DNA of 64,000 nucleotides from Clostridium felsineum DSM 794 (GTDB lineage Bacteria > Bacillota > Clostridia > Clostridiales > Clostridiaceae): contig NZ_CP096980.1 of assembly GCF_002006355.2 (NCBI RefSeq), positions 124,001-188,000 of the forward strand. The letters are read 5' to 3'. Of the stretch, positions 54,581-62,888 are shown in pieces. The translations under genes and the position numbers were made by a program. The notes beneath the pieces were generated by a model. It searched no databases. It worked only from the letters and a program-made list of their open reading frames with translations, and was not told the DNA's origin. Each line of letters begins with the position of its first letter. Positions within the stretch are counted from its first letter, which is position 1.

Positions 54581-55342
54581 ATGTCGGTAATAAAGAATAA
54601 GTATCCTATATTAGAGCGTGATACAGACAAATTAGCGGTGATAATGGCAAATAGCGCAGGTGAAAAGAACTTACCACAAAAATGTGTTTTTGCTTTTTTA
54701 GGTGAGACTATTGAAAATTATGCTAGTAAAATTCACGCAATAAAAATAGATGAATACGAATCTATTATAAGAAGGTATCCAGTCTATAAAACAATATATA
54801 AGGGAGAAAAGGTGTGTTTCTGTGAGTCTCCAGTTGGTGCGGCGGCTTCAGTTCAGATGTTAGAATTTTTAATATCAAGAGGAGTCAATGAAATTATAGC
54901 CTGTGGTAGTGCTGGTGCTCTTCTTGATTTTGATGAAAATGAAGTAATAATACCAGTAAAAGCACTAAGAGACGAAGGAACTTCTTATCATTATTTAGAG
55001 CCATCAAGGGAGATTGGACTTAATTCTAAAGCAATTGAAGCTATTAAAAAGGCAAGTAATAAACTAGGGCTTAAGTATGTAGAGGGAAAAACTTGGTCAA
55101 CAGATGGATTTTTTCGTGAAACTAGAGAAATGGTTAAGTATAGGATAGAAGAAGGCTGTATAGTAGTTGAGATGGAATGTTCTGCTTTAGCTGCTTGTGC
55201 TAGTTTTAGAAATAGTGTATTTGGACAAATCCTTTTTACTGCGGATACTTTAGCAAATTTAGATAGCTATGATAGAAGAGCTTTTGGAATTTCAGCACAT
55301 GAGATGGTTTTGAAATTGGCTTTTGAAGCTGTTACCATGTAG
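54581..55342 (+). CDS. Nucleoside phosphorylase (PNP/UDP family)
   Basis: 253 aa from the ATG at 54581, preceded by GAGAGGTG; an in-frame GTG at 54572 is part of that site. Family marks: VQMLEFLISRGVNEIIACGSAGAL, DEGTSYHY near the sugar/base pocket, and VVEMECSALAACASF, whose Met-Glu binds ribose. It splits nucleosides with phosphate in salvage; purine or uridine preference is not clear. Full length. Confidence 0.88.
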   Translation: MSVIKNKYPILERDTDKLAVIMANSAGEKNLPQKCVFAFLGETIENYASKIHAIKIDEYESIIRRYPVYKTIYKGEKVCFCESPVGAAASVQMLEFLISRGVNEIIACGSAGALLDFDENEVIIPVKALRDEGTSYHYLEPSREIGLNSKAIEAIKKASNKLGLKYVEGKTWSTDGFFRETREMVKYRIEEGCIVVEMECSALAACASFRNSVFGQILFTADTLANLDSYDRRAFGISAHEMVLKLAFEAVTM

Positions 55343-55397
55343 GAGTGGGTTACACAACTAATTAGTTGTACAATACCCATCCTTAGGAAGTTTAATT

Positions 55398-55838
55398 TTA
55401 GTCTTCATTAATAATTTCTATAATATCTCCTGCTTTGATTCTTCCACCAGTTATTACTCTGGTAAATATACCTTCTTTAGGCATTATGCATTGACCAACT
55501 TTATTTTTTATGGCACATCCAGTATGGCATTCTTTACCTATTTGAGTTACTTCATGAATAGTTCGTCCAATTTTTAATTTAGTTCCAACAGGAAGTGTGT
55601 ATAATACTATACCTTCTGTAGTTATGTTCTCGGCAAATTTTCCAAAGCTTAAATCCATAACGCCCAGAGCTGTCATTTTATCTATACTTTCCTTTGCTAA
55701 AAGGCTCACCTGTCTATGCCATTTTCCAGCATGAGCATCATCCTTAAGCCCATAATCTTCAATAAATTCACCTTCATTAATGGGAGTTTTTACTACTCCT
55801 TTTTTGTCGCTAATGTTAATTGATACGACTTTTGCCAT
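55398..55838 (-). CDS. MOSC-domain protein
   Basis: 146 aa. The MOSC domain is a beta-barrel found in molybdenum cofactor sulfurases and partners. VSLLAKESIDKMTALGVMDLSFGKFAENITTEGI and IGKEC HTGCAIK-type segments are present, the latter holding the conserved Cys. Last gene of the formate dehydrogenase/molybdopterin operon, 13 bp after moaC. It probably handles cofactor sulfuration or storage. Confidence 0.88.
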   Translation of the reverse strand: MAKVVSINISDKKGVVKTPINEGEFIEDYGLKDDAHAGKWHRQVSLLAKESIDKMTALGVMDLSFGKFAENITTEGIVLYTLPVGTKLKIGRTIHEVTQIGKECHTGCAIKNKVGQCIMPKEGIFTRVITGGRIKAGDIIEIINED

Positions 55839-55851
55839 AATGCATTTCTCC

Positions 55852-56325
55852 TTATTTATATTCTTTATAAAAATCTCCGCTTCTTCCGCCAGTTTTTTTT
55901 ACTAGAGTTATATTATCAATAATCATTTCCTTATCAACTGCTTTGCACATATCATAAATAGTTAGAGCAGCAGCTGATACTGCTGATAGTGCTTCCATTT
56001 CAATACCAGTCTTTCCTACAGTTGAAACTTCAGCTTCTATTTCAATATAGTTATCAAAAATTTTAAAGTTAATATCTGAACCTGTGATTATAATATTATG
56101 ACACATAGGAATCAGATCAGCTGTTTTTTTTGCCCCCATTATTCCAGCAACTTGAGCGACAGCTAGAACATCTCCCTTTTTTATACCATTGTCTTTAATT
56201 AATTTAATAGTTTCTTTTTGTAATCGTATTTTTCCCTTTGCTACAGCAGTTCTAACAGTGTCTTTTTTTTCGCTTACGTTTACCATTCTAGCTCTGCCAT
56301 TATCATTAAAATGTGTTAACTCCAT
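55852..56325 (-). CDS. moaC: Cyclic pyranopterin monophosphate synthase MoaC
   Basis: 157 aa. Acts with MoaA to make cyclic pyranopterin monophosphate, the first molybdopterin intermediate. LTHFNDNGRARMVNVSEKKDTVRTA, ADLIPMCHNI, TGIEMEALSAVSAAALTIYDMCKAVDK and KTGGRSGDF are conserved. It lies 4 bp after moaA. Full length. Confidence 0.96.
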   Translation of the reverse strand: MELTHFNDNGRARMVNVSEKKDTVRTAVAKGKIRLQKETIKLIKDNGIKKGDVLAVAQVAGIMGAKKTADLIPMCHNIIITGSDINFKIFDNYIEIEAEVSTVGKTGIEMEALSAVSAAALTIYDMCKAVDKEMIIDNITLVKKTGGRSGDFYKEYK

Positions 56326-56329
56326 AAAG

Positions 56330-57280
56330 TTATCCTCCTATTTCTGACATTTGCCTATATATATACCTGCCATCTTCCAAATAATGTTCTTTAGGTTTGT
56401 TAATTATTATATCCTGTATAAAATCATCAATATTTTTTCCTGCTAATATTAACTTTCTAATATCAAACTCTGTATTAGAATGAAGACAGGGTTTGAGTTT
56501 ACCATCAGCTGTAAGCCTAATTCTATTACAGTTACTACAAAATTTACAGGATATAGGATTTATAAGTCCAATACGTCCTTTGGCACTAGGTAAACTATAG
56601 TATTTTGCTGGTGATGATATATCTAGTGGTGCTACTTCAATTAAGTTAGGAACCTTTTTAAAAACTATATGGTTATTAAGGTACTTTGAAAGTGACCAAT
56701 CTTTAAGTGTTCCTATAGGCATAAGTTCAATAAATCGTACATCTATATCTTCATATTTAGTTAAATTAATAAAGCTTATAATGTCTTCTTCATTAAAGTT
56801 CTTCATTAATACTACATTTAGTTTTATAGGAGATAGACCAGCTTTTTTAGCAGCTTCGATTCCCTTTAAAACCATTTTTAGACTACCACCTTTTGTTATC
56901 TCAAAATACTTTTTTGAATCTAAGGTATCAAGACTTACGTTTACGCGATTAAGTCCAGCAGACTTTAAATCTTTAGCATATTTACTTAATAGCAGTCCAT
57001 TAGTAGTCATAGCTAAATCTTTTATGCCATCTATTTCGTGAATTTTTTCAACTATTGTAAGAATATCATTTCTTACAAGCGGCTCACCGCCAGTTATACG
57101 TACTTTATCTACGCCAGTTTTAACAAAGCCCTTTACAATTGTACATATTTCTTCTAATGTAATATTATTATTTTTTTTATTTGAGATTGTATATGGTCTA
57201 CAGTATTTACAATTTAGATTGCAATTGTCTGTAACAGATACTCTTAAATAATTTATTTTTCTACCATAAGAATCAAGCAT
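56330..57280 (-). CDS. moaA: GTP 3',8-cyclase MoaA
   Basis: 316 aa radical-SAM enzyme, the partner of MoaC. CNLNCKYC binds the SAM cluster; CKFCSNCNRIRLTADGKLKPC holds the second [4Fe-4S] cluster, and the chain ends in Gly-Gly as MoaA must. I place the start at MLDSYGR (57280), the usual MoaA N-terminus, after AGAGGG; an upstream GTG at 57298 overlaps the mobA stop and would add six residues. Confidence 0.95.
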   Translation of the reverse strand: MLDSYGRKINYLRVSVTDNCNLNCKYCRPYTISNKKNNNITLEEICTIVKGFVKTGVDKVRITGGEPLVRNDILTIVEKIHEIDGIKDLAMTTNGLLLSKYAKDLKSAGLNRVNVSLDTLDSKKYFEITKGGSLKMVLKGIEAAKKAGLSPIKLNVVLMKNFNEEDIISFINLTKYEDIDVRFIELMPIGTLKDWSLSKYLNNHIVFKKVPNLIEVAPLDISSPAKYYSLPSAKGRIGLINPISCKFCSNCNRIRLTADGKLKPCLHSNTEFDIRKLILAGKNIDDFIQDIIINKPKEHYLEDGRYIYRQMSEIGG

Positions 57281-57294
57281 ACGTCCCTCTTTTC

Positions 57295-57900
57295 TCACAA
57301 AGTTTTACCTTTAGTATTTAAAAATCTATATAATTCTGCTTTTGTATTAATATTAGTGAACATCTCTAAATTATTAGAGTATGCCCTTGCTTCATATTCT
57401 TCAACATAAAAGGTATCTATACTGTCAACTAGAGACAGCATAGATTTCTTGTTCCCTTTTAATAGATTTTCTATTGTATTTATAATACTTATATTATAAA
57501 AAGCATTAAAGGGTTCAATACCTTTATTAGTTTTTGTAATACAAGCATTACTTTTCTTTTCAAGGAGTTTTTTTTTCATAAATCTTATATAAGGAAGACT
57601 TACGTTAGGCATATCACAAGCAATAAAATAAGCATATTCACTTTGACTACTTTTAAGAGCTGAATGAATACCAGATAAAGGTCCCATAGAGGGAAGTTCA
57701 TCAGTTTTTATTCTAAATGGTGGATTGCTATATTTATAAGGTTTATTAGTAATAACTAAAACGTCATTAAATTCTTTTTTTAGGATTTCATAAAGAACAT
57801 CTACAATAACGTTATTTTGTATTTCCATGAATTGCTTATCGAAGCCCATACGACTACTTTTACCACCGGCTAATATGACTGCAGTACCAAAATATTTCAT
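57295..57900 (-). CDS. mobA: Molybdenum cofactor guanylyltransferase MobA
   Basis: 201 aa. Attaches GMP to molybdopterin, giving the dinucleotide cofactor that formate dehydrogenase uses. AVILAGGKSSRMGFDKQFM is the nucleotide-binding loop; PPFRIKTDELPSMGPLSGIHSAL and YFIACDMPNVS (metal-binding Asp) are typical. 9 bp after the ferredoxin gene. Full length. Confidence 0.94.
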   Translation of the reverse strand: MKYFGTAVILAGGKSSRMGFDKQFMEIQNNVIVDVLYEILKKEFNDVLVITNKPYKYSNPPFRIKTDELPSMGPLSGIHSALKSSQSEYAYFIACDMPNVSLPYIRFMKKKLLEKKSNACITKTNKGIEPFNAFYNISIINTIENLLKGNKKSMLSLVDSIDTFYVEEYEARAYSNNLEMFTNINTKAELYRFLNTKGKTL

Positions 57901-57909
57901 TTTTTAAAT

Positions 57910-58479
57910 TTACACCATTCTTCCTAAGCTTTCAGCAGTTTTATTTCTTTTTTCATCTATGATTTCCTTTAGTTTATCAGCTTCTATAAAATTAAGAGCT
58001 TTTGTTGGGCATACCTCTACGCAAGCAGGACCTCTTTCTCTACCATCACATAAATCACATTTGTTTGCAATAACTCGTCCTTTATTTTCGAGAGTTCCTT
58101 CATTTTTTTGTTTAAGTCCAGCTTGTAATACTATTTTACCATCTTTTTTATCTTCAATCATATCTATTGCACCAAAAGGACAGGCCACAACACAAGATTT
58201 ACAGCCTATACAGGTATCTTCATTTATTAATATTTTTCCGTCCTTGTTATATATTGAACCATTTGGACATGCATTTGCACAAGGAGCATCTTCGCAATGT
58301 CTACATTGAATAGGTGCACTTACATTATCAGTTTTTATAACCTTAAGGCGAGGATTAAATTTTAAGAGATCTTTTTTCTTTACTAATATGTCACCATCAG
58401 AGTGTGCCATAACACAAGCAGCTTCACAGGTTCTACATCCTATACATTTTTTTGAATTTGCTATTACAAAACTATTCAT
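57910..58479 (-). CDS. Four-cluster ferredoxin HycB-like (second copy)
   Basis: 189 aa electron-transfer subunit with four [4Fe-4S] motifs: CIGCRTCEAACVMAH, CRHCEDAPCANACPNGSIY, CIGCKSCVVACPFGAI and CDLCDGRERGPACVEVCPTKAL. Paralogue of 59877-60371. With hydrogenase and formate dehydrogenase in the same operon it matches HycB2/HycB3 of the hydrogen-dependent CO2 reductase, which wires the two catalytic subunits. Confidence 0.92.
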   Translation of the reverse strand: MNSFVIANSKKCIGCRTCEAACVMAHSDGDILVKKKDLLKFNPRLKVIKTDNVSAPIQCRHCEDAPCANACPNGSIYNKDGKILINEDTCIGCKSCVVACPFGAIDMIEDKKDGKIVLQAGLKQKNEGTLENKGRVIANKCDLCDGRERGPACVEVCPTKALNFIEADKLKEIIDEKRNKTAESLGRMV

Positions 58480-58496
58480 TTTTTTTCCTCCTTAAA

Positions 58497-59834
58497 CTAT
58501 CTTTTTGTATATTGTGTGTGTAATAAATGATGAGATTTTTTGCCTAAAGGCGCTCCAAGAAATTCTTTATAAATCTTCTTTACATAAGGGTTTTCATGGG
58601 ATTTCCTTATAGGTAGATTTTTATCATGTTCAAACATAGAGGTTCTTCTACTTATATAAGCTTTTTCTCTATCCTCTACGGTAAAGAATTTAGGCTGTCC
58701 ACCACCACTAATACAGCCTTTTGGGCAAGTCATTACTTCTATAAAATGATATTTACACATACCATTTTTAACACTTTCTAAAATTTGAACTATATTCTTA
58801 AGACCACATACAACAGCCACTTTAAGAGTAATATTTCCAATTGTAATAGAGGCATCTATAATCCCTTCTGTTCCTCTAACCTCCTCTAGATCAAGTTTTG
58901 GAATTTCTTCTTTTGTGATTAGGGAATACCCCGTTCTTAATGCTGCTTCCATAACACCGCCTGTGACTCCGAAGATATTACCAGCACCACTATATTTTCC
59001 AAGGGGAGTATCAAAATTTTCATCTTTTAAGTTTTTAAAATCTATTCCTTTTGCCTTTATTAATTGGGCAAGTTCTCTTGTTGTAATAATAGCATCTACA
59101 TCTTTATAGCCGCTTGCTATCATTTCTGGTCTGTCACACTCAAACTGTTTGCAGGTACAGGGCATTACTGCAACGCTGTATATTTTTTCACTTTTAACAC
59201 TATCAAGTTTAGCGCCATAGGTTTTAAATATTGAACCTGCCATTTGTTGAGGTGATCTGCAACTTGAAAGGTGGTTTAAAAGTTCTGGATAAGTTTGTTC
59301 TATATATTTTACCCATGCAGGACAACAGGAAGTAAACATTGGAAGATTTTCTCCTGAGGTAACTCTACGTACAAGTTCACTTCCCTCTTCCATAATAGTT
59401 AAATCTGCTGCAAAATTTGTATCATATACTTTGTCAAAGTTAAGTAGACGAAGAGCAGCGGCAAGTTTCCCTGGAGTTAGACTTCCAGAGGGAAAACCAA
59501 ATTCTTCTGCTAAAGAGACTCTAACAGCTGGTGCACATTGAACTATTTTATAAAGTTCTTTATCTTTTAGTTTTACTTCAACATCTGTTATTTTTCCTTC
59601 ATAAAAAGCTGCGAACATTGGCTCATTAACTGTTTTAAGTATTTTTCTTTCATTTTTTTTCTGTTCTGTATACATGGAGTAAGATGAACAAATTTGTACA
59701 CATTGTCCACAGGAAACGCAAATATCACTATCAATATTTTGAGGCTCTCCCTTTTTTCCTTTTATAGCATTTACAGGACAAACTATTTTGCATTGCTCAC
59801 ATCCTGTACATAAATTTTTATCTATTTTAACCAA
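58497..59834 (-). CDS. [FeFe]-hydrogenase catalytic subunit (HydA2-like)
   Basis: 445 aa. Two N-terminal [4Fe-4S] motifs (CTGCEQCKIVCPVNAI, CVSCGQCVQIC) precede the H-cluster domain with all three signatures: FTSCCPAWVKY, VMPCTCKQFE and EVMTCPKGCISGGGQP. It lacks the [2Fe-2S] and His-ligated clusters of the long clostridial HydA. Size and neighbours match the hydrogenase subunit of hydrogen-dependent CO2 reductase complexes rather than the ferredoxin-linked fermentative enzyme. Confidence 0.93.
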   Translation of the reverse strand: MVKIDKNLCTGCEQCKIVCPVNAIKGKKGEPQNIDSDICVSCGQCVQICSSYSMYTEQKKNERKILKTVNEPMFAAFYEGKITDVEVKLKDKELYKIVQCAPAVRVSLAEEFGFPSGSLTPGKLAAALRLLNFDKVYDTNFAADLTIMEEGSELVRRVTSGENLPMFTSCCPAWVKYIEQTYPELLNHLSSCRSPQQMAGSIFKTYGAKLDSVKSEKIYSVAVMPCTCKQFECDRPEMIASGYKDVDAIITTRELAQLIKAKGIDFKNLKDENFDTPLGKYSGAGNIFGVTGGVMEAALRTGYSLITKEEIPKLDLEEVRGTEGIIDASITIGNITLKVAVVCGLKNIVQILESVKNGMCKYHFIEVMTCPKGCISGGGQPKFFTVEDREKAYISRRTSMFEHDKNLPIRKSHENPYVKKIYKEFLGAPLGKKSHHLLHTQYTKR

Positions 59835-59876
59835 TGTGAAGCCTCTTTCTATTTAATTAAAGTTTTAGTGTATAAC

Positions 59877-60371
59877 CTAGATAGCAGGTAAGTTTTCTAC
59901 TGCTATACTGTTTTTGGATTTCTTATCTTCATCAACATTAAAAACTCTCAATGCTTTTTTAGGACAGGCTTTTACACAAGCTTGTTCATCTTTTGCTTTA
60001 CACATATCACATTTTAAAGCTACATTTTTTCCTTGTTCATTTTTGCCTATTTCAATTGCACCAAAAGGGCATGCAACGGTACAAAGTTTACACCCAACGC
60101 ACTTGCTTTCATCAACTACAATTATATTATCTTCTTCTCTAATTGCACCTAAGGCACATGCTTTTGCACAAGGTGCGTCTTCACAATGTCTGCATTGCAC
60201 AGGGGCTTTTCCTTCATTAGTTTTTATAACATGAATTCTTGATACTAAATTTTTTCTCATATTGCCGATAGTAGTTTCTTGGCTATTGTGTGCCTTATGA
60301 CATGCCATTTCACACATTTTACACCCAACACATTTTTTAGCGTCTGCTATTACAAAAGAATTACATTTCAT
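59877..60371 (-). CDS. Four-cluster ferredoxin HycB-like (first copy)
   Basis: 164 aa with four [4Fe-4S] motifs: CVGCKMCEMACHKAH, CRHCEDAPCAKACALGAI, CVGCKLCTVACPFGAI and CDMCKAKDEQACVKACPKKAL. Lies between fdhD and the hydrogenase gene. Likely electron conduit between formate dehydrogenase and hydrogenase. AGGTGG-type site before the ATG on the minus strand. Confidence 0.92.
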   Translation of the reverse strand: MKCNSFVIADAKKCVGCKMCEMACHKAHNSQETTIGNMRKNLVSRIHVIKTNEGKAPVQCRHCEDAPCAKACALGAIREEDNIIVVDESKCVGCKLCTVACPFGAIEIGKNEQGKNVALKCDMCKAKDEQACVKACPKKALRVFNVDEDKKSKNSIAVENLPAI

Positions 60372-60384
60372 AGTTTTTCACCAC

Positions 60385-61173
60385 CTAATTATTTTCAATT
60401 CTAAAATTATTAGCATATATATTCATTTTATTTCCACGTACAAAGCCCACTAAAGTTATATTAAGCTGATTAGCTAATGCCACAGAAAGACTTGTGGGTG
60501 CAGACTTTGAGATTATTATTGGAATTTCAAGCTTTGCTGCCTTTAATATCATTTCAAGGGAGACTCGTCCGCTTAATATTACTATTTTATCTTTTAAATA
60601 AAGTTTTTTAACAATAGCTTCACCAATTACTTTATCAAGGGCATTATGTCTTGCTACGTCCTCATATACTATAAGCATATCTTTATTACTACAAAGAGCA
60701 ACGCAATGAACTCCTCCAGTTTTTTTAAATACTTCTGAATAATCAAGATCTTTCTTCATAAACTCGAAGATTTTAGAAACGGAAATAGTAGTATTACTTT
60801 CTACAGGGTTACAGTTTAATGACTTTAAAAAATTTTGAATTCCTGTTGTATTGTTGGATTTTATATTTTCTAAATCTATTTTTTTAGAAAAGAACCTTTC
60901 TTCGCTAACTCCATTTTGTGTAGATACATAAGCCATGCCTTTTTCTTCGTTTAAATCTATAGAACTGATATCATCAATACTTTTTATTAAACCTTCTGTT
61001 CTTAAAAAACCTATAGCTAATGATTTTAAGTTTTCGGGGCTGCAAAGAAGGGTTGCAAGTTTTTTCTTATTCAAAAATATGGTCAATGGATATTCACGAA
61101 CTAAAAGCTCATCTATTTGGGATTCTCTTCTATCTTCTATTTTATAAACTTTACATGTTTGTGTTTTATTCAT
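60385..61173 (-). CDS. fdhD: Formate dehydrogenase accessory sulfurtransferase FdhD, CxxC motif absent
   Basis: 262 aa. FdhD carries sulfur from a cysteine desulfurase to the molybdenum cofactor of formate dehydrogenase. KKTGGVHCVALCSN, VYEDVARHNALDKVIGEAI and LSGRVSLEMILKAAKLEIPIIISKSAPTSL are conserved. The loop that in well-known homologues carries CxxC reads KSNNTTGIQNFLKSLN here and has no cysteine pair. Overlaps mobB by 8 bp. Identity is sure; how sulfur is passed is an open point. Confidence 0.93.
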   Translation of the reverse strand: MNKTQTCKVYKIEDRRESQIDELLVREYPLTIFLNKKKLATLLCSPENLKSLAIGFLRTEGLIKSIDDISSIDLNEEKGMAYVSTQNGVSEERFFSKKIDLENIKSNNTTGIQNFLKSLNCNPVESNTTISVSKIFEFMKKDLDYSEVFKKTGGVHCVALCSNKDMLIVYEDVARHNALDKVIGEAIVKKLYLKDKIVILSGRVSLEMILKAAKLEIPIIISKSAPTSLSVALANQLNITLVGFVRGNKMNIYANNFRIENN

Positions 61174-61714
61174 TTTGAAAACTTCTCTCTTTTATAAATT
61201 TTTCTTCTATAAAGCCTGCTATTTTTTCTATGTCGTTTATATCTAACTGAATTAAATTAATATCTAGAGCCTCATTTGTAGCGATTGCTACAAATGAGTT
61301 CTTATTTTTTGCAGTACTATAAATTAATTCGGAATTTACTTCTTTTCTATAGACTTCTATTTTAGGATAATCATTATTTTTATAGCCTTCTATTATTATT
61401 AAATCTTGGTAGCCAAACATTGAAATAATATCTTTAAGTTCTTTTTCTTCTTTTAAGTTTTCAATTAGTGCTAATTTGTCCTTTGAAGACACTATTGTTA
61501 CATCTGCACCTGCTTTTGAAAATCTATAGCTATCTTTTCCTTCTTTATCAATTTCAAATTTATGAGCATCATGTTTTAGAACACCAATACTATAATTTCT
61601 AGTTTTTAGAACTTTAATAATACCTTCTATAAGAGTTGTTTTACCTGTATTTGATTGCTTAGCGATTATTGAAACTATAGGGACAGTTCCTTTTTTAAAA
61701 TAAATACTTTCCAT
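61166..61714 (-). CDS. mobB: MobB, GTP-binding molybdopterin guanine dinucleotide protein
   Basis: 182 aa. P-loop IIAKQSNTGKTTLIEGII (the second G of the usual GxxGxGKT is Ser-Asn-Thr here, as in many MobB), then VLKHDAHKFEIDKEGKDSYRFSKAGAD and DLIIIEGYKN. Helps MobA in cofactor maturation. Overlaps moeA and fdhD at its ends, so tightly coupled translation. Confidence 0.93.
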   Translation of the reverse strand: MESIYFKKGTVPIVSIIAKQSNTGKTTLIEGIIKVLKTRNYSIGVLKHDAHKFEIDKEGKDSYRFSKAGADVTIVSSKDKLALIENLKEEKELKDIISMFGYQDLIIIEGYKNNDYPKIEVYRKEVNSELIYSTAKNKNSFVAIATNEALDINLIQLDINDIEKIAGFIEEKFIKERSFQNE

Positions 61715-62888
61715 ATAAAAATTCTCCTACATTAGCTTTATTACTTTCTTTTGGCAGTATTACTACACCATTGGCCTTTGTTGAAGTCATTAATGCATTA
61801 GAACTTTGAGAGCCAATTTTGTAGGCAATATTTTTTCCGTTTTTATTTTCAATTCTTACAAGTATGTATTTATCTCTTCCGGTTTTTCCTTTGAAACAAT
61901 CACCTAACATTACAGGAAAAAGTTCTTTTTTATTGTATTTATTCATTATTTTTTCTATAGCAGGTTTTATAAATTCCTCAAAGGTTATTAATGCTGATAA
62001 TGGGTTGCCAGGTAGACTAAAAATGTATTTATTATTAAATTTCCAAAAGCTTATTGGTTTTCCTGGTTTAATTGCTACTGAGGAAAATAGTTCTTCACAA
62101 TTAAGTTCTCCTAAGACCTGAGAAGTAAAATCATAATCTCCAACAGAAGCGCCACCTGAAGTTATTATAATATCTGAAGCTTCAAGAGCGTTTTTTATAC
62201 TATTTTTTAGTACTTCTTTTTCATCCTTAATAATCCCATAGGATAAGCTTTTAGCACCTGTTTTTGCTATTAGTGCTTTTAAAGTATGTTCGTTACTATT
62301 TCTTATTTTTCCTAAGGTAAGATTGTTAGTTATATCAACTAATTCATCACCAGTTATAATAAGGCATACTACGGGCTTTTTATATACATTTACTGAGCTA
62401 TAACCTAAAGATGCAAGCATTCCAATTTCCATTGGCCTAATACATTGATTTTTCTTTAAAGCAATTTGTCCTACTTCTATTTCCTCACCTTTTTTTATTA
62501 TGTTTAGACCTTCTGATAAATTTTCAGGTACAGTAAGTTTAGAACCATTTACTTTAACCTTTTCGATTTGTATAACACAATCTGCGCCTGCTGGAACAGG
62601 GGCACCTGTCATGATTTTATAGGCTTCACCATTATGGACAACTCCATTAAAAAAATCGCCAGCCTTTATTGTTTTAATTATATTAAAGGTTAAATTCTCT
62701 TTTGTAGTGTCAGAACTTTTTATTGCGTATCCATCCATGGCTGATTTATTAAAGGGAGGCAAATAATCCTTTGAATATATATCATCTGCTAAAACCATAT
62801 CTAATGAGTTTTCTAAAGAGACAGTTTCTGTTCCTATAGGTTTTACAGTATTTAAAATTAAGTTTAAAGCTTCTTCTTTTGAAATCAT
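61695..62888 (-). CDS. moeA: Molybdopterin molybdenumtransferase MoeA
   Basis: 397 aa. Inserts molybdate into adenylated molybdopterin. NKSAMDGYAIKSSD, MTGAPVPAGADCVIQ, ITGDELVD, SGGASVGDYDF and FSLPGNPLSALITFEEF are the family's conserved segments. Four MoeA domains in the usual order. It overlaps the formate dehydrogenase stop by 4 bp (ATGA type). Confidence 0.95.
   Translation of the reverse strand: MISKEEALNLILNTVKPIGTETVSLENSLDMVLADDIYSKDYLPPFNKSAMDGYAIKSSDTTKENLTFNIIKTIKAGDFFNGVVHNGEAYKIMTGAPVPAGADCVIQIEKVKVNGSKLTVPENLSEGLNIIKKGEEIEVGQIALKKNQCIRPMEIGMLASLGYSSVNVYKKPVVCLIITGDELVDITNNLTLGKIRNSNEHTLKALIAKTGAKSLSYGIIKDEKEVLKNSIKNALEASDIIITSGGASVGDYDFTSQVLGELNCEELFSSVAIKPGKPISFWKFNNKYIFSLPGNPLSALITFEEFIKPAIEKIMNKYNKKELFPVMLGDCFKGKTGRDKYILVRIENKNGKNIAYKIGSQSSNALMTSTKANGVVILPKESNKANVGEFLYGKYLF

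Noticed and set aside
55342..55390. Rho-independent terminator between the phosphorylase and MOSC genes
   Set aside because: The inverted repeat (GTGGGT...ACCCAT with an inner ACAACTAATTAGTTGT) is real, but neither strand has a T run after it; it may be a bidirectional stem-loop of another kind.
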